A DNA stretch of 64,000 bases from Arthrobacter hankyongi (GTDB taxonomy: Bacteria > Actinomycetota > Actinomycetes > Actinomycetales > Micrococcaceae), in NCBI RefSeq assembly GCF_022012395.1, contig NZ_JAKLTQ010000015.1:1-64000 (forward strand). Reading direction: 5' to 3'. Position numbers and translations under genes: made by a program. The notes under the pieces are model-generated. The model was not told the origin of the DNA. It saw only the letters and a list, made by a program, of their open reading frames with translations, and ran no database searches. Shown here piece after piece: positions 33,463 through 45,059 of this stretch. How positions within the stretch are numbered: position 1 is the first letter of the stretch; every line of letters starts with the position of its first letter.

Positions 33463-33963
33463 ATGGATGCGCCGTTTCTGGGCGTCTACGTTGCGGCTGC
33501 CGGCATCGTCGTCAGTGCGGTGCTCAGCATCGTCGAAAGCCGCCGGCAGAGCCGCAGTGCGGCGGCCAGCGCCCTGCGGGCGGAGGCCGCCGGGCGGGTG
33601 AGCGACTACAACGCCCAGCGCATCATCTCCGCGCTGGAACGTCTTGCCGACAGCGCGGCAGGTTCGCGGCCGGCCGTCCTGTTTGAGCCGGTGCCGCGGG
33701 TGGTCTGGCAGTTGGCGCCGCGGGACGCCGGCTACGAACTCACCAATACCGGGACCGGGACCGCCGCCGACGTCCGTATCCGGCTGCCGGCGAGCCTGCC
33801 GGGCCGGACTCCGGCGGAGGCCCGTCCGGTGGCACCGGGGGAGTCCCTGGCCTTCACCGCTGCGCCGGACCGCCTCACCACCGATGCGACGGTAACCGTG
33901 GCCTGGCGTGACCCGGACGGCACCGACCGGGAATGGTTCTACCCGCTGCCACCGGCCGCCTGA
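33463..33963 (+). CDS. membrane-anchored hypothetical protein with Ig-like domain
   Basis: A 166-residue protein. One N-terminal membrane helix (FLGVYVAAAGIVVSAVLSIV) is followed by a charged helical segment (ESRRQSRSAAASALRAEAAGRVSDYNAQRIISALERL). A C-terminal beta-rich domain follows (YELTNTGTGTAADVRIRLPA...ATVTVAWRDPDGTDREWFYPLP). I do not recognise the family. It may have been driven by a promoter within the split repeat (TAGCAT near 33418). Confidence 0.65.
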   Translation: MDAPFLGVYVAAAGIVVSAVLSIVESRRQSRSAAASALRAEAAGRVSDYNAQRIISALERLADSAAGSRPAVLFEPVPRVVWQLAPRDAGYELTNTGTGTAADVRIRLPASLPGRTPAEARPVAPGESLAFTAAPDRLTTDATVTVAWRDPDGTDREWFYPLPPAA

Positions 33964-34075
33964 CCGGACCCCGGGCCGTGGCCGCCCAGGGCGGAAGAAC
34001 CGTCAAGCACAGGTCTTCCGGCTACACAAGGCACGGATCGATTAAGCGCCGCCTTCCCAAGCTTTTCGCAAGAAG

Positions 34076-34089
34076 CAGTGGAAACACTG
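34076..34089 (+). other. small GNRA hairpin in the leader of the coupled ORF pair
   Basis: CAGTG GAAA CACTG, a five-pair stem closed by a GAAA tetraloop, 53 bases before the 36-residue ORF. Confidence 0.35.
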
Positions 34090-34141
34090 TGCCTGCATGG
34101 TGTTGTCACATCGGAAATCCCCCATCGGAAAAGAGCGTTCC

Positions 34142-34252
34142 ATGACCGAGTCTGCGTCGTCCAACGCGGAGTTCCGCGGTTCGTGCACCCCTGCGAACGG
34201 CAGCGTCGGCCTGGATGAGTCCAGGACGGCCGTCACCGTGAAGAAACCGTGA
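34142..34252 (+). CDS. 36-residue ORF coupled to a lipoprotein gene
   Basis: MTESASSNAEFRGSCTPANG... ends with TGA overlapping the GTG start of the lipoprotein gene (GTGA), the usual sign of translational coupling. GGAAAAGAG upstream is a weak ribosome binding site. There is no known motif. It may be a leader peptide, a real microprotein or chance. Confidence 0.35.
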   Translation: MTESASSNAEFRGSCTPANGSVGLDESRTAVTVKKP

Positions 34253-34911
34253 CCGCCGCTTCCACCACGGTTGAACCGTACTTCCGCCCCCGCGCGCCCG
34301 GCCCGCGCCGGGGGCCAGCCGTGGCAACCGTGGTCCTGGCGCTGTCGGCCTTCCTGGCCGGATGCTCGGCGCCCGCCGAATCCGGCCACCCGGGGCAGGA
34401 TCCGATCGCCCGCACCGATGCGCCGGGCACTGGCACCCCGGCCTCGCGTCTGACGGCGGGCGCCGGCCTCTACAGTGCCTGCACCACCCCGGAAGCGGCA
34501 AAGGACGGCACGGGCCTTACCTCGGTTGCACTGGTCACCCAGGACGGACAGCTGGTCCTGGCCTTCACCTTCGTAAAACCGGTTGCCGGCAACCTGCGGC
34601 TCGAGTCGGCCTTCGGAGCCGGGCACGATCCGGCGGACACACCGGCCGCCGGGAAGTTCACCGTGCAGGTCAGTCTGGCGGACGGGCTGCCCAGCGAGGC
34701 TGTGGTCCGGACCCCCTCCGGCGCCTCAGTGGCGGCACGGACAGCGGACGTCGTCCACGTCGCCGGCAATCTGGTGCACGTCGACCTGCCCGGCGGGATC
34801 CTCACACCGTTGGGCGGCGAATGGCACTGGAGAGCCGCAGTCTCCAGCGCTACCGGAGCCGTCGCCTGCCCCGGGGCCGGCGACGGCTCCGGAGTCGTCA
34901 CCGTTGGCTAG
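34249..34911 (+). CDS. putative lipoprotein, unknown
   Basis: A 220-residue exported protein. After a basic segment (RAPGPRRG), a hydrophobic stretch ATVVLALSAFLAGC ends in the lipobox LAGC, with the lipidated cysteine near residue 39. The mature part begins with a disordered Pro/Gly/Thr linker and then a beta-rich domain (LTSVALVTQDGQLVLAFTFVKPVAGNLRLESAFG...). No family is recognised. The GTG start overlaps the stop of the upstream 36-residue ORF. Confidence 0.7.
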   Translation: MTAASTTVEPYFRPRAPGPRRGPAVATVVLALSAFLAGCSAPAESGHPGQDPIARTDAPGTGTPASRLTAGAGLYSACTTPEAAKDGTGLTSVALVTQDGQLVLAFTFVKPVAGNLRLESAFGAGHDPADTPAAGKFTVQVSLADGLPSEAVVRTPSGASVAARTADVVHVAGNLVHVDLPGGILTPLGGEWHWRAAVSSATGAVACPGAGDGSGVVTVG

Positions 34912-34958
34912 GCCTGCACAACCCGTGCCCCACGCCTTGGCCGGCGGGACAAATGCAA

Positions 34959-34997
34959 AAGCCGGTCTGCTGGATGGACCATCCAGCAGACCGGCTT
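34959..34997. terminator. bidirectional terminator between lipoprotein gene and tRNA-Ala
   Basis: Two 19-base arms are perfect inverses around a single A. On the minus strand the stem is followed by TTTTGC, fitting termination of tRNA-Ala. Confidence 0.8.
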
Positions 34998-35004
34998 CTT
35001 CCGG

Positions 35005-35077
35005 TGGAGGCAAGGGGACTCGAACCCCTAACCCCCTGCTTGCAAAGCAGGTGCGCTACCAATTGCGCCATGCCCCC
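35005..35077 (-). tRNA. tRNA-Ala (anticodon TGC)
   Basis: 73 bases without CCA. Acceptor GGGGGCA pairs with TGCCTCC (one G-T pair). The anticodon arm CCTGC-TTTGCAA-GCAGG gives TGC, and the T-arm AGGGGTTCGAGTCCCCT is intact. Confidence 0.95.
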
Positions 35078-35112
35078 GGGTTTGGTTCCGCGGTCCGGAG
35101 CGGACCTGCGGA

Positions 35113-35229
35113 CTAGTCAACCATGTCGGTTGCCTTGCTCCAAGCGGATTTCTCCGCTTCAGATTCCTGCCACTTCTTGTAGATGGCCGCGCCGGCAACT
35201 ACCGCAGCCAGTACGAGCAACTTCTTCAC
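35113..35229 (-). CDS. DLW-39 family microprotein, 38 residues
   Basis: GTG start preceded by AGGAGGACATT. The product MKKLLVLAAVVAGAAIYKKW... has a short hydrophobic helix (residues 4-16), then a charged tail with EAEKSAWSKATDMVD. This matches the DLW-39 microprotein family of actinobacteria, usually 38-39 residues and found close to gyrA, DUF3566 and tRNA genes. Function unknown; probably an exported or membrane-anchored helix. It sits between tRNA-Ile and tRNA-Ala on the same strand. Confidence 0.8.
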   Translation of the reverse strand: MKKLLVLAAVVAGAAIYKKWQESEAEKSAWSKATDMVD

Positions 35230-35272
35230 AATGTCCTCCTAGGACGTGTGGAAGACCGGGCAAGGAATTCCG

Positions 35273-35346
35273 TGGGCGTACCAGGACTTGAACCTGGGAC
35301 CTCTTCGTTATCAGCGAAGCGCTCTAACCGCCTGAGCTATACGCCC
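35273..35346 (-). tRNA. tRNA-Ile (anticodon GAT)
   Basis: 74 bases. Acceptor GGGCGTA pairs with TACGCCC, the anticodon loop contains GAT within CTTCGCTGATAACGAAG, and the T-arm CCAGGTTCAAGTCCTGG is intact. Confidence 0.96.
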
Positions 35347-35456
35347 CCTGCCCTGTTCGGGCCGAGATAAGACTCTACCGCACCGAGGGACCCATTTCAA
35401 AATCGGGCCTTCAAGGCAGGCGGTGCGCCCAAACACGGCCGTGACGCATATACAGG

Positions 35457-35490
35457 CAGGCCCCTCCTGCCGGTTGGCAGGAGGGGCCTG
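35457..35490 (-). terminator. hairpin after the gyrB-gyrA-DUF3566 operon
   Basis: Two perfect 15-base arms (left starts CAGGCCCCTC) enclose GGTT, 33 bases after the DUF3566 stop. No T-run on the minus strand. Confidence 0.75.
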
Positions 35491-35523
35491 TGCCGCAACG
35501 AAGATCGGGGCAGGCTCCGGACT

Positions 35524-36117
35524 TTAGTCGTCCGTCAGGGTGACGCCGATGCCGCCGACAAGGGTGGCCGAGATGTTGTAGAGCACGGCGCACAGCATGG
35601 ACAAGGCCGTCAGCAGGACCACGTTGACGACCGCAATGATGGTCGCGAAGGAGGCCACCTGTCCCAGCGAGGCGTAGCTGCGCAGGTCGAAGCCGCCGCC
35701 CTCGGAGCCGGCGATCTCGCTGAGCAGGTCGTTGACGCGGTTGAAGATGCCGGTGATGTCCAGCGTGGTCCACAGCACGATCGAGGCCACCACGGTCACG
35801 ATGCCCAGGGCCACGGAGAGCAGGAAGGCCATCTTCAGCACGGACCAGGGGTCGACCTTGCTGATCAGCAGCCGGGCGCGGCGTGCCTTGGCTTTCGGGG
35901 CCGGCCTGACCAGGCCGGAGTTGCCGTTGGCCGGACGGGCGGCGGGACGCTGCCCCGGCTGCGCCGGCCGCTGGGCCGTCCCGTTCCGGGCCCCGGAACT
36001 GCCGGCCGTCGGCCGCTGGGTCGGTTTGGCCGGCGTGGCGGAGCGCTGCGTCCCGTTGCGCGGTGCCGTTGCCGGCTGCGGACGCGTACCCGATCGCGGT
36101 GTGTTGGGTGTACTCAC
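35524..36117 (-). CDS. DUF3566 membrane protein
   Basis: A 197-residue protein. The first ~85 residues are disordered and rich in Pro, Arg, Thr and Gln. The DUF3566 domain follows with two helices, [24 protein letters not shown] and [28 protein letters not shown]. It is encoded after gyrA in most actinobacteria (as in the mycobacterial Rv0007 region). The GTG start overlaps the gyrA stop (GTGA), so translation is coupled. Function unknown. Confidence 0.92.
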   Translation of the reverse strand: MSTPNTPRSGTRPQPATAPRNGTQRSATPAKPTQRPTAGSSGARNGTAQRPAQPGQRPAARPANGNSGLVRPAPKAKARRARLLISKVDPWSVLKMAFLLSVALGIVTVVASIVLWTTLDITGIFNRVNDLLSEIAGSEGGGFDLRSYASLGQVASFATIIAVVNVVLLTALSMLCAVLYNISATLVGGIGVTLTDD

Positions 36118-38792
36118 TCGATACCTCCGTTATCCGGCGCCTGGGCCGCCGCCCCAGCCGGCTGCTGCGGTGCTGAAGACAACGGTACTTCATCGACCGG
36201 CTGCGGCGTAGGATCCTGGCCCGCCGCAGCCGCCCCGGCGTCGGGTTCGGCACCGCCGTCGGCGGTCTCCTCATCCTCCTCGCCCAGGTTGCGCTCGGTG
36301 TTCCGGGCGACGGCGATGATGCGGTCCTTCTTGTCCGGCTTGGCGAAGATGACGCCCATCGTGTCGCGGCCCTTGGCCGGGACACCGGCCACGGCGGACC
36401 GGACCACCTTGCCGCCTTCCATGACGACCAGGACCTCGTCCTCGTCCTGGACGATCAGGGCCCCGACCAGATGGCCGCGTTCCTCCTGGTACTTGCCGAC
36501 CTTGATGCCCAGGCCGCCACGGCCCTGCACGCGGTACTCGTCCTCGGCGGTCCGCTTGGCGTAGCCGCCTTCGGTGACGATGAACACGAAGGATCCCTCG
36601 GTGACCACATCGGCGGCGAGCAACTCGTCGTCGTCGCGGAACTTCATGCCGGTCACGCCGGAGGTCGCCCGGCCCATCGGCCGCAGCGCCTCGTCCGTGG
36701 CGGTGAAGCGCAGCGACTGGCCGTGCCGGGAGACGAGCATCAGGTCGTCGGTCTCGGACACCAGCTGCGCGGAGACCAGTTCGTCGCCCTCGCGCAGGTT
36801 GATCGCGATCACGCCGGCGGAGCGGTTCGTGTCGTAGTCCTCCAGCCGGGTCTTCTTGACCAGGCCGTTGCGCGTGGCCAGCACCAGGTAGGGGGCCTGG
36901 TTGTAGTCGCGCAGGTCCAGCACCTGGGCGATGCGTTCGTCCGGCTGGAAGGCCAGCAGGTTGGCCACGTGCTGCCCCTTGGCGTCCCGGCCGGCTTCGG
37001 CCAGTTCGTACGCCTTGGCCCGGTAGACCCGGCCGAGGTTGGTGAAGAACAGCAGCCAATGGTGGGTGGTGGTGACGAAGAAGTGCTCGACGACGTCGTC
37101 ACCGCGCAGCTGGGCACCCCTGATGCCCTTGCCGCCGCGCTGCTGGGACCGGTAGTTGTCGCTGCGGGTGCGCTTGACATAGCCGCCGCGCGTGATCGTG
37201 ACGACCATTTCCTCTTCGGGGATGAGGTCCTCGACGCTCATGTCCCCGTCGTAGCCCATCATGATCTGGGTGCGGCGGTCGTCCCCGTACCGATCGGTGA
37301 TCTCGGCGAGTTCCTCGCTGACAATGCCACGCTGGACTTCGTCCGAGGCCAGGATGCGGTTGTACTCGGCGATCTCGGTCTCAAGCTTGGCATGCTGGTC
37401 CTGGATCTTCTGCCGTTCCAGGGCGGCCAGCCGGCGCAGCTGCATGTCCAGGATGGCCTGGGCCTGGATCTCGTCGATGTCCAGCAGCTCGATCAACCCG
37501 TTGCGCGCATCCTCCACGGTGGGGGAGCGCCGGATCAGCGCGATGACCTCGTCCAGGGCGTCCAGCGCCTTGAGCAGGCCGCGCAGGATGTGCGCCGCTT
37601 CCTCGGCCTTGCGCAGCCGGTACCGGGTACGGCGGACGATGACGTCCAGCTGGTGGGTGACCCAGTGCCGCACGAAGGCGTCGAGGGTCAGGGTCCGAGG
37701 CACGCCGTCGACGAGGGCCAGCATGTTGGCCGCAAAGTTTTCCTGCAGCTGGGTGTGCTTGTAGAGGTTGTTCAGCACCACCTTGGCCACCGCGTCGCGC
37801 TTGAGCACGATCACCAGGCGCTGGCCGGTACGGCCGGAGGTCTCGTCGCGCATATCGGCGATGCCGCCGATCCTGCCGTCCTTGACCAGTTCGGCGATCT
37901 TGATGGCCAGATTGTCCGGGTTGGCCTGGTAGGGCAGCTCGGTCACCACCAGGCAGGTGCGGCCCTGGAGTTCCTCGACGTTGACCACCGCGCGCATCGT
38001 GATTGATCCGCGGCCGGTCCGGTAGGCGTCCTCGATGCCCTTGTGGCCGAGGATCTGGGCGCCGGTGGGGAAGTCCGGGCCCTTGATCCGCTGCAGCAGG
38101 GCCTCGAGCAGTTCCTCGCGGGTGGCCCCGGGGTTCTTCAGGTACCACTGGACGCCGTCGGCCACCTCGCGCAGGTTGTGCGGCGGAATGTTGGTGGCCA
38201 TGCCGACGGCGATGCCGGAGGAGCCATTGACCAGAAGGTTCGGGAACCGGGCCGGCAGGACCGTGGGTTCCTGGTTCTTGCCGTCGTAGTTGTCCTGGAA
38301 ATCGACGGTTTCCTCGTCGATGTCCCGGACCATCTCCATGGCCAGCGGGGCCATCTTGGTTTCGGTGTACCGCGGGGCCGCGGCGCCGTCGTTGCCGGGG
38401 GAGCCGAAGTTGCCCTGGCCCAGGGCCAGCGGGTAGCGCATGGTCCAGTCCTGGATCAGGCGCACCAGCGCATCGTAGATGGCCGAGTCGCCGTGCGGGT
38501 GGTACTGGCCCATGACCTCGCCGACCACGCGGGCGCACTTGTTGAAGGCCCGGTCCGGGCGGTAGCCGCCGTCGTACATCGCGTACAGCACGCGCCGGTG
38601 CACGGGCTTGAGCCCGTCGCGGATATCCGGCAGGGCGCGGCCTACGATCACGGCCATCGCGTAGTCCAGGTAGGACCGCTGCATCTCGGTCTGCAGGTCC
38701 ACCTGCTCCACGCGGTCCGTCAGCACGCCGCCTTCCAGCACTGCGTCATCGGCCGGGTCCTCGGGCACCTCGGGCGTCTCTTCGTCGCTCAT
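36114..38792 (-). CDS. gyrA: DNA gyrase subunit A
   Basis: An 892-residue topoisomerase subunit that breaks and rejoins DNA. The catalytic tyrosine is Y142 in AAAPRYTE. The quinolone-binding loop [10 protein letters not shown] carries S103 and D107, the sensitive-type residues in other species. The GyrA box is [10 protein letters not shown], and C-terminal beta-pinwheel blades follow (for example RYGDD... [34 protein letters not shown]). The tail is acidic and Pro/Ala rich. AAGGAACTGAACG precedes the ATG. gyrB lies 57 bases upstream. Confidence 0.97.
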   Translation of the reverse strand: MSDEETPEVPEDPADDAVLEGGVLTDRVEQVDLQTEMQRSYLDYAMAVIVGRALPDIRDGLKPVHRRVLYAMYDGGYRPDRAFNKCARVVGEVMGQYHPHGDSAIYDALVRLIQDWTMRYPLALGQGNFGSPGNDGAAAPRYTETKMAPLAMEMVRDIDEETVDFQDNYDGKNQEPTVLPARFPNLLVNGSSGIAVGMATNIPPHNLREVADGVQWYLKNPGATREELLEALLQRIKGPDFPTGAQILGHKGIEDAYRTGRGSITMRAVVNVEELQGRTCLVVTELPYQANPDNLAIKIAELVKDGRIGGIADMRDETSGRTGQRLVIVLKRDAVAKVVLNNLYKHTQLQENFAANMLALVDGVPRTLTLDAFVRHWVTHQLDVIVRRTRYRLRKAEEAAHILRGLLKALDALDEVIALIRRSPTVEDARNGLIELLDIDEIQAQAILDMQLRRLAALERQKIQDQHAKLETEIAEYNRILASDEVQRGIVSEELAEITDRYGDDRRTQIMMGYDGDMSVEDLIPEEEMVVTITRGGYVKRTRSDNYRSQQRGGKGIRGAQLRGDDVVEHFFVTTTHHWLLFFTNLGRVYRAKAYELAEAGRDAKGQHVANLLAFQPDERIAQVLDLRDYNQAPYLVLATRNGLVKKTRLEDYDTNRSAGVIAINLREGDELVSAQLVSETDDLMLVSRHGQSLRFTATDEALRPMGRATSGVTGMKFRDDDELLAADVVTEGSFVFIVTEGGYAKRTAEDEYRVQGRGGLGIKVGKYQEERGHLVGALIVQDEDEVLVVMEGGKVVRSAVAGVPAKGRDTMGVIFAKPDKKDRIIAVARNTERNLGEEDEETADGGAEPDAGAAAAGQDPTPQPVDEVPLSSAPQQPAGAAAQAPDNGGIE

Positions 38793-38849
38793 CGTTCAGT
38801 TCCTTCTAAATACGTCTTGGCCGATGCGGCCTGCGGCTGGCAGTGCGGG

Positions 38850-40928
<2,079 letters not shown>

Positions 40929-41123
40929 TTACATCCGAAGCGCCCTCCCGTCCGGACGAAGGCGCTGCGTGCTCAATTCTACCGTGCCGCGGGGCTCAAT
41001 CCCGCCTGGACACCGCCTGACAGGCCAGAGAAGCATGGTTTCCGGCAATCACCGGGTACCGCATGGGACGCAGTATGTCCTCAGGCCTCCGCAGCGCCCT
41101 ACGCGCCCTCTGCGCAGTCCGCC

Positions 41124-41206
41124 CCCGCGGCGCTAAGAGAAGCGCCAGGGGTCCCCGGCCCGAGCCTGCGAGGGACGGCGCAGGCGCTGAACGCTACCCG
41201 TAGGTA
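41124..41206. repeat. dispersed intergenic repeat, copy 5
   Basis: Between gyrB and DUF721, with AGGGGTCCCCGGC, CGAGCCTGCGAGG and GCGCTGAACGCTACC. It is shorter and more diverged than copies 1, 3 and 4. The rest of the 292-base gap holds no gene. Confidence 0.5.
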
Positions 41207-41775
41207 TCCCGGGGACCGCGGCCGCCGGCGCTGCGCGGACCCTTGCGCCAGTTCGGCGCGGCCGGGGCGAGGACCTGGATTTTTGTGACCACCCCGCGGC
41301 CCAGGGCCTCGTCGAAGCGGGCCAGCAGGGCCGAGCTGAGCAGCCGCAGCTGGGTGGCCCAGGCGGTGGAATCGCAGCGGACCTGCACGGTGGTGTCCTG
41401 GAAGCTTTCCGGGCGGCAGTGCGCCGCGATGTCCGCACCGACCAGCTCGTCCCAGCGCGAAATCACCGAGCCGACCGCCACCGGCGAGTTCCAGCCGCGG
41501 TCCCGCACCAACCGGTTGAAGACCGTGCCCAGCCCCTGCGGATCCCGGCCGGAGTCGTATTTGGGCTGCGCCGCGCGGTTCCGGCCCCCGGCGCGGCCGT
41601 CGGCGGCCGGGGCACGACGCCGGCTGCCCGGCCGCAGGCGGACGTCGCCGCGCGCCGCGGCCGCTTCGCGCATCCGGTTGAGCATGGCCTGGGCGGCGTC
41701 GATGTCCTGGTCCTGGCCGGGTTCGGACTGGCCCGCTTCCTCTCCGGCCGGCTGCTCAGGCCGTTTGTCTGCCAT
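41194..41775 (-). CDS. DUF721/DciA-like protein
   Basis: A 193-residue protein. A charged, disordered N-terminal half leads to the DUF721 domain: LGTVFNRLVRDRGWNSPVAVGSVISRWDELVGADIAAHCRPESFQDTTVQVRCDSTAWATQLRLLSSALLARF. DciA proteins with this domain load the replicative helicase in bacteria that lack DnaC; the gene's constant place after recF fits that role. It overlaps recF by 20 bases. The ATG at 41775 aligns with usual starts. Confidence 0.88.
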   Translation of the reverse strand: MADKRPEQPAGEEAGQSEPGQDQDIDAAQAMLNRMREAAAARGDVRLRPGSRRRAPAADGRAGGRNRAAQPKYDSGRDPQGLGTVFNRLVRDRGWNSPVAVGSVISRWDELVGADIAAHCRPESFQDTTVQVRCDSTAWATQLRLLSSALLARFDEALGRGVVTKIQVLAPAAPNWRKGPRSAGGRGPRDTYG

Positions 41776-42961
41776 CGCTGACGCCTCCGGGCACCACCGT
41801 GATCTGGCCGCCGCGCAGGCCGGCTGGAATGTCGTCGGCGACCGCCGCCGTGACCAGCACCTGCTCCGCCCCGGCAACGATGCCGGCGAGCTTGTCGCGG
41901 CGCTGGGTGTCCAGTTCGGCGAACACGTCGTCCAGGATCAGCACCGGGGTGGCGCCCGGTCCCTGCCCGTCCTCGCAGAGCACGTAGTACGAGGCCAGGC
42001 GCAGGGCCAGGGCCAGCGACCAGGTTTCCCCGTGCGAGGCGTAGCCCTTGGCCGGTGCCTGTCCGAGCCACAGCTCGAGCTCGTCCCGGTGCGGTCCCAC
42101 CAGCGAAAGGCCGCGCTCCACTTCCCGCCGGCGCTGCCGGCGCAGCGCCTCGAGATACCGCTCCCGCAGCTGCTCCAGGTCCAGGTCCGCCAGCCCGCCG
42201 TCGCCGGGGGCTCCGGCCGCTTCCGGACCCTCCGGTTCGCCGTCGTCGGACAGTTGGCTCTCAAGCGTGGACCGGTAGACGGCTACGGCGGGCTTGGATC
42301 CGTCCGTCAGCGCCGCGTAGGCGCGGTCGATCCGCGGCTGGAGCAGCTGGACCAGCTCCAGCCGGGCCTTGACCAGGGCCGCTCCGGCCTGGGCCAGGTG
42401 GTGGTCCCAGACCTCGAGCGTGGCCTCGTGCGCGGAGGTGAACCGGCCGGCGGCCCGGGCCGACTTGAGCAGCGCGTTGCGCTGCTTGAGCACCCGCTCG
42501 TAGTCGCTGCGGGTCGCGGCGTGGTGCGGGATGAGGCTGGTCAGCAGTTCGTCCAGGAAGCGGCGCCGGCTGGAGGGGTCCCCCTTGACCAGGGCCAGGT
42601 CCTCCGGCGCGAACAGCACGGTGCGCAGGATGCCCAGGATTTCGCGGGCCCGCACCGGGTTGGCCCGGTTGATCCGGGCACGGTTGGCCTTGCCCGGGTT
42701 CAGTTCCAGTTCCAGCGAGGTGGTCTGCTGGCCGCGGACCACCCGTGCCCGGACCAGGGCCTGTCCGCTGCCGAAGCGCACCAGCGGTCCATCCGAACTG
42801 ACCCGATGCGAGGACAGCGAGGCCAGGTAGCCGATGGCTTCGACAATGTTGGTCTTGCCGATCCCGTTGGCCCCGACGAAGACCGTGACGCCGGGACCCA
42901 GCGCGACATCCAGCTGCGGGTAAGTGCGGAAATCCGTCAGCGACAAATACTCGATAAACAC
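41756..42961 (-). CDS. recF: DNA replication/repair protein RecF
   Basis: A 401-residue SMC-like ATPase that loads RecA at single-stranded gaps. The Walker A is VGANGIGKTNIVEAI. LFAPEDLALVKGDPSSRRRFLDELL and LVGPHRDELELWLG are RecF-specific. The Walker B is PVLILDDVFAELDTQRR. It overlaps the DUF721 gene and starts 22 bases after the gnd stop. Confidence 0.96.
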   Translation of the reverse strand: MFIEYLSLTDFRTYPQLDVALGPGVTVFVGANGIGKTNIVEAIGYLASLSSHRVSSDGPLVRFGSGQALVRARVVRGQQTTSLELELNPGKANRARINRANPVRAREILGILRTVLFAPEDLALVKGDPSSRRRFLDELLTSLIPHHAATRSDYERVLKQRNALLKSARAAGRFTSAHEATLEVWDHHLAQAGAALVKARLELVQLLQPRIDRAYAALTDGSKPAVAVYRSTLESQLSDDGEPEGPEAAGAPGDGGLADLDLEQLRERYLEALRRQRRREVERGLSLVGPHRDELELWLGQAPAKGYASHGETWSLALALRLASYYVLCEDGQGPGATPVLILDDVFAELDTQRRDKLAGIVAGAEQVLVTAAVADDIPAGLRGGQITVVPGGVSDGRQTA

Positions 42962-42983
42962 CTGTGGTTACGCCGGACTTCCC

Positions 42984-43883
42984 TTAGCCCGCATGCCTGT
43001 CGACGGGCCGGCGCACCGCGTGGCCGCCGAACTGGTTGCGCAGCGCCGCCACCAGCTGCATCGCCGGGGAATCATCCTGCCGGGAACCGTAGCGGGCAAA
43101 CAGCGCCGCGGTGATGACCGGCGCGGGCACCTCGTTGGCAATGGCCTCTTCCACGGTCCACCGGCCTTCGCCCGAGTCCTCGACGTAGCCGGCCACTTGG
43201 CTCAGGTCCGGATCCTCCTGCAGTGCCTTGACCGCCAGGTCCAGCAGCCAGGACCGGACGACGGTGCCTTTCTGCCAGGCCCGGAAAGTGCCGGGGACAT
43301 CCTTGATGATGTCCTTGGCCTGGAGCAGTTCGTAGCCTTCGGCGTAGGCCTGCATCAGGCCGTATTCGATGCCGTTGTGGACCATTTTGGCGTAGTGCCC
43401 GGCCCCGACGTCGCCGACGTGGACGAAGCTTTCCTCCCGGGGCCCCTCCGGCCGCAGCGCGTCGAAGACCGGCAGGACGGCCTGGACGTGTTCCGCCGCT
43501 CCACCGGCCATCAGCCCGTATCCGTTGGCCAGGCCCCAGACACCGCCGGACACCCCGACGTCGATAAAACCGATGCCCCGGCCTGCAAGCAGGGCCTCGT
43601 GCCGCAGGTCCTCGGTGAACTTGGAGTTCCCGCCGTCGATCACCAGGTCCCCGGGCTGGAGCTTCCCGGCCAGTTCCGTGATGACCGAGTCCGTGGCGGC
43701 CCCGGCCGGGACCATCACCCAGACGATCCGGGGAGCCGGCAGTGCCGCGACGAATTCATCCAGCGAGGCGGCATCGCTGACCTCGGGGTTCCGGTCGAAT
43801 CCGGTGACCTCGATGCCGGCGCTGCGCAGCCGCCCGCGCATGTTGAATCCCATCTTGCCCAACCCGATCAGGCCGATGTGCAT
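42984..43883 (-). CDS. gnd: 6-phosphogluconate dehydrogenase, short NAD-type
   Basis: A 299-residue decarboxylating dehydrogenase of the pentose phosphate pathway, in the short (YqeC/GntZ-like) form. Visible are IGLIGLGKMGFNMRGRL (dinucleotide binding), VIDGGNSKF, FIDVGVSGGVWGLANGYGLMAGG and GAGHYAKMVHNGIEYGLMQAYAEGYELL. Its place between dnaN and recF is typical for this actinobacterial group. The ATG at 43883 follows GGAAGGG; a GTG three codons upstream is too close to that site. Confidence 0.92.
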   Translation of the reverse strand: MHIGLIGLGKMGFNMRGRLRSAGIEVTGFDRNPEVSDAASLDEFVAALPAPRIVWVMVPAGAATDSVITELAGKLQPGDLVIDGGNSKFTEDLRHEALLAGRGIGFIDVGVSGGVWGLANGYGLMAGGAAEHVQAVLPVFDALRPEGPREESFVHVGDVGAGHYAKMVHNGIEYGLMQAYAEGYELLQAKDIIKDVPGTFRAWQKGTVVRSWLLDLAVKALQEDPDLSQVAGYVEDSGEGRWTVEEAIANEVPAPVITAALFARYGSRQDDSPAMQLVAALRNQFGGHAVRRPVDRHAG

Positions 43884-43934
43884 CCGGACCACACCCTTCC
43901 ACTGGTTCTCACGGCTGTTGGCAGGGACCGGATC

Positions 43935-45059
43935 CTACTGGTTGGGCAGGCGCACCGGCATCAGCAGGTAACGGTATTCGGGGCGGTCTTCACCGGTCAG
44001 GTCGTCCTGGCCGGTGAGCACCGCCGGCTTCGGCGGGGTGGTGAAGGAGAACCGCACGTACTTGGTGTCGAACGCGCTCAGGCCTTCGGAGAGGTAGTGC
44101 GGGTTGAAGGCGACGGTGATCTCGTCGCCGACCAGGGCCGCTTCCAGTGCTTCGGAGGCCTGGGCGTCTTCGCCGGTGCCGGCATCCAGGGTCAGCTGCC
44201 CGTCGGTGAAGGCCAGCCGGACCGGGGTGTTGCGCTCGGCCACCAGCGAGACACGGCGGACCGCCTCGACCAGCACCGAGGTTTCCACCGTCGCATGGAT
44301 CGGCGTGTTTTCGGGGAACAGCGAACGGATCTTGGGGTAGTCCCCGTCCACCAGCAGGGAGGTGGTGCGCCGGCCGCCGCTTTCGAATCCGATCAGTTCG
44401 CTGTTCTCGGACAGGGCCAGGCTCAGTTCCCCGGACCCGCCGAGGGTCTTGGCCACTTCGCTCAGGGTCTTGGCCTTGACCAGCGCACTGGTGGAGATGC
44501 CCGGATTGCCCGGACGCCAGGGAAGCTCACGCAGCGCCAGCCGGTACCGGTCGGTGGACAGCAGCGTGATCAGCCCGTCCTCGATTTCCATCCGGACACC
44601 GGTCAGGATCGGCAGGGTGTCGTCCCGGCTGGCGGCAATGATGACCTGGCTGACGGCCTGGGCAAAGGCATCCCCGTCCACGACGCCGCTGGCTTCGGGC
44701 AGTGCCGGCAGCTCGGGATAGTCGGCCACCGGCATGGTGGCCAGATTGAAGCGGCTGCTGCGGCAGGTCAGGGTGACCTTGGATCCGTCGGTGCCGATTT
44801 CGACCGGTGCGGAGGGCAGGCTGCGGCAGATGTCGGCCAGGAGCCGGCCGGAGACCAGGATGGTGCCCTCCTCGGAGACGTCCGCGGCGATCTGCAGCCG
44901 GGCGGAGATCTCGTAATCAAAGCTGGCGATGCTGACCATGCCGCCTTCGGCCTTGATCAGCAGCCCGGAGAGCACCGGCACGGGTGGGCGAGGCGACAGG
45001 GACCGGGCTGTCCAGGTTACGGCTTCGGCCAGTACATCCCGGTCAACTCTGAACTTCAC
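43935..45059 (-). CDS. dnaN: DNA polymerase III beta sliding clamp
   Basis: A 374-residue clamp with three similar domains: KFRVDRDVLAEAVTWTARSLSPRPPVPVLSGLLI at the start, ASRDDTLPILTGVRMEIEDG in the second domain, and the C-terminal RYLLMPVRLP. The GTG at 45059 aligns with the usual N-terminus, although the frame is open further upstream. The gene lies 51 bases upstream of gnd. Confidence 0.97.
   Translation of the reverse strand: MKFRVDRDVLAEAVTWTARSLSPRPPVPVLSGLLIKAEGGMVSIASFDYEISARLQIAADVSEEGTILVSGRLLADICRSLPSAPVEIGTDGSKVTLTCRSSRFNLATMPVADYPELPALPEASGVVDGDAFAQAVSQVIIAASRDDTLPILTGVRMEIEDGLITLLSTDRYRLALRELPWRPGNPGISTSALVKAKTLSEVAKTLGGSGELSLALSENSELIGFESGGRRTTSLLVDGDYPKIRSLFPENTPIHATVETSVLVEAVRRVSLVAERNTPVRLAFTDGQLTLDAGTGEDAQASEALEAALVGDEITVAFNPHYLSEGLSAFDTKYVRFSFTTPPKPAVLTGQDDLTGEDRPEYRYLLMPVRLPNQ

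Noticed and set aside
33981-34030. GGAAGA/TCTTCC inverted repeat as a terminator after the Ig-like protein
   Set aside because: Six to seven pairs with a long loop and no T-run; too weak to call.
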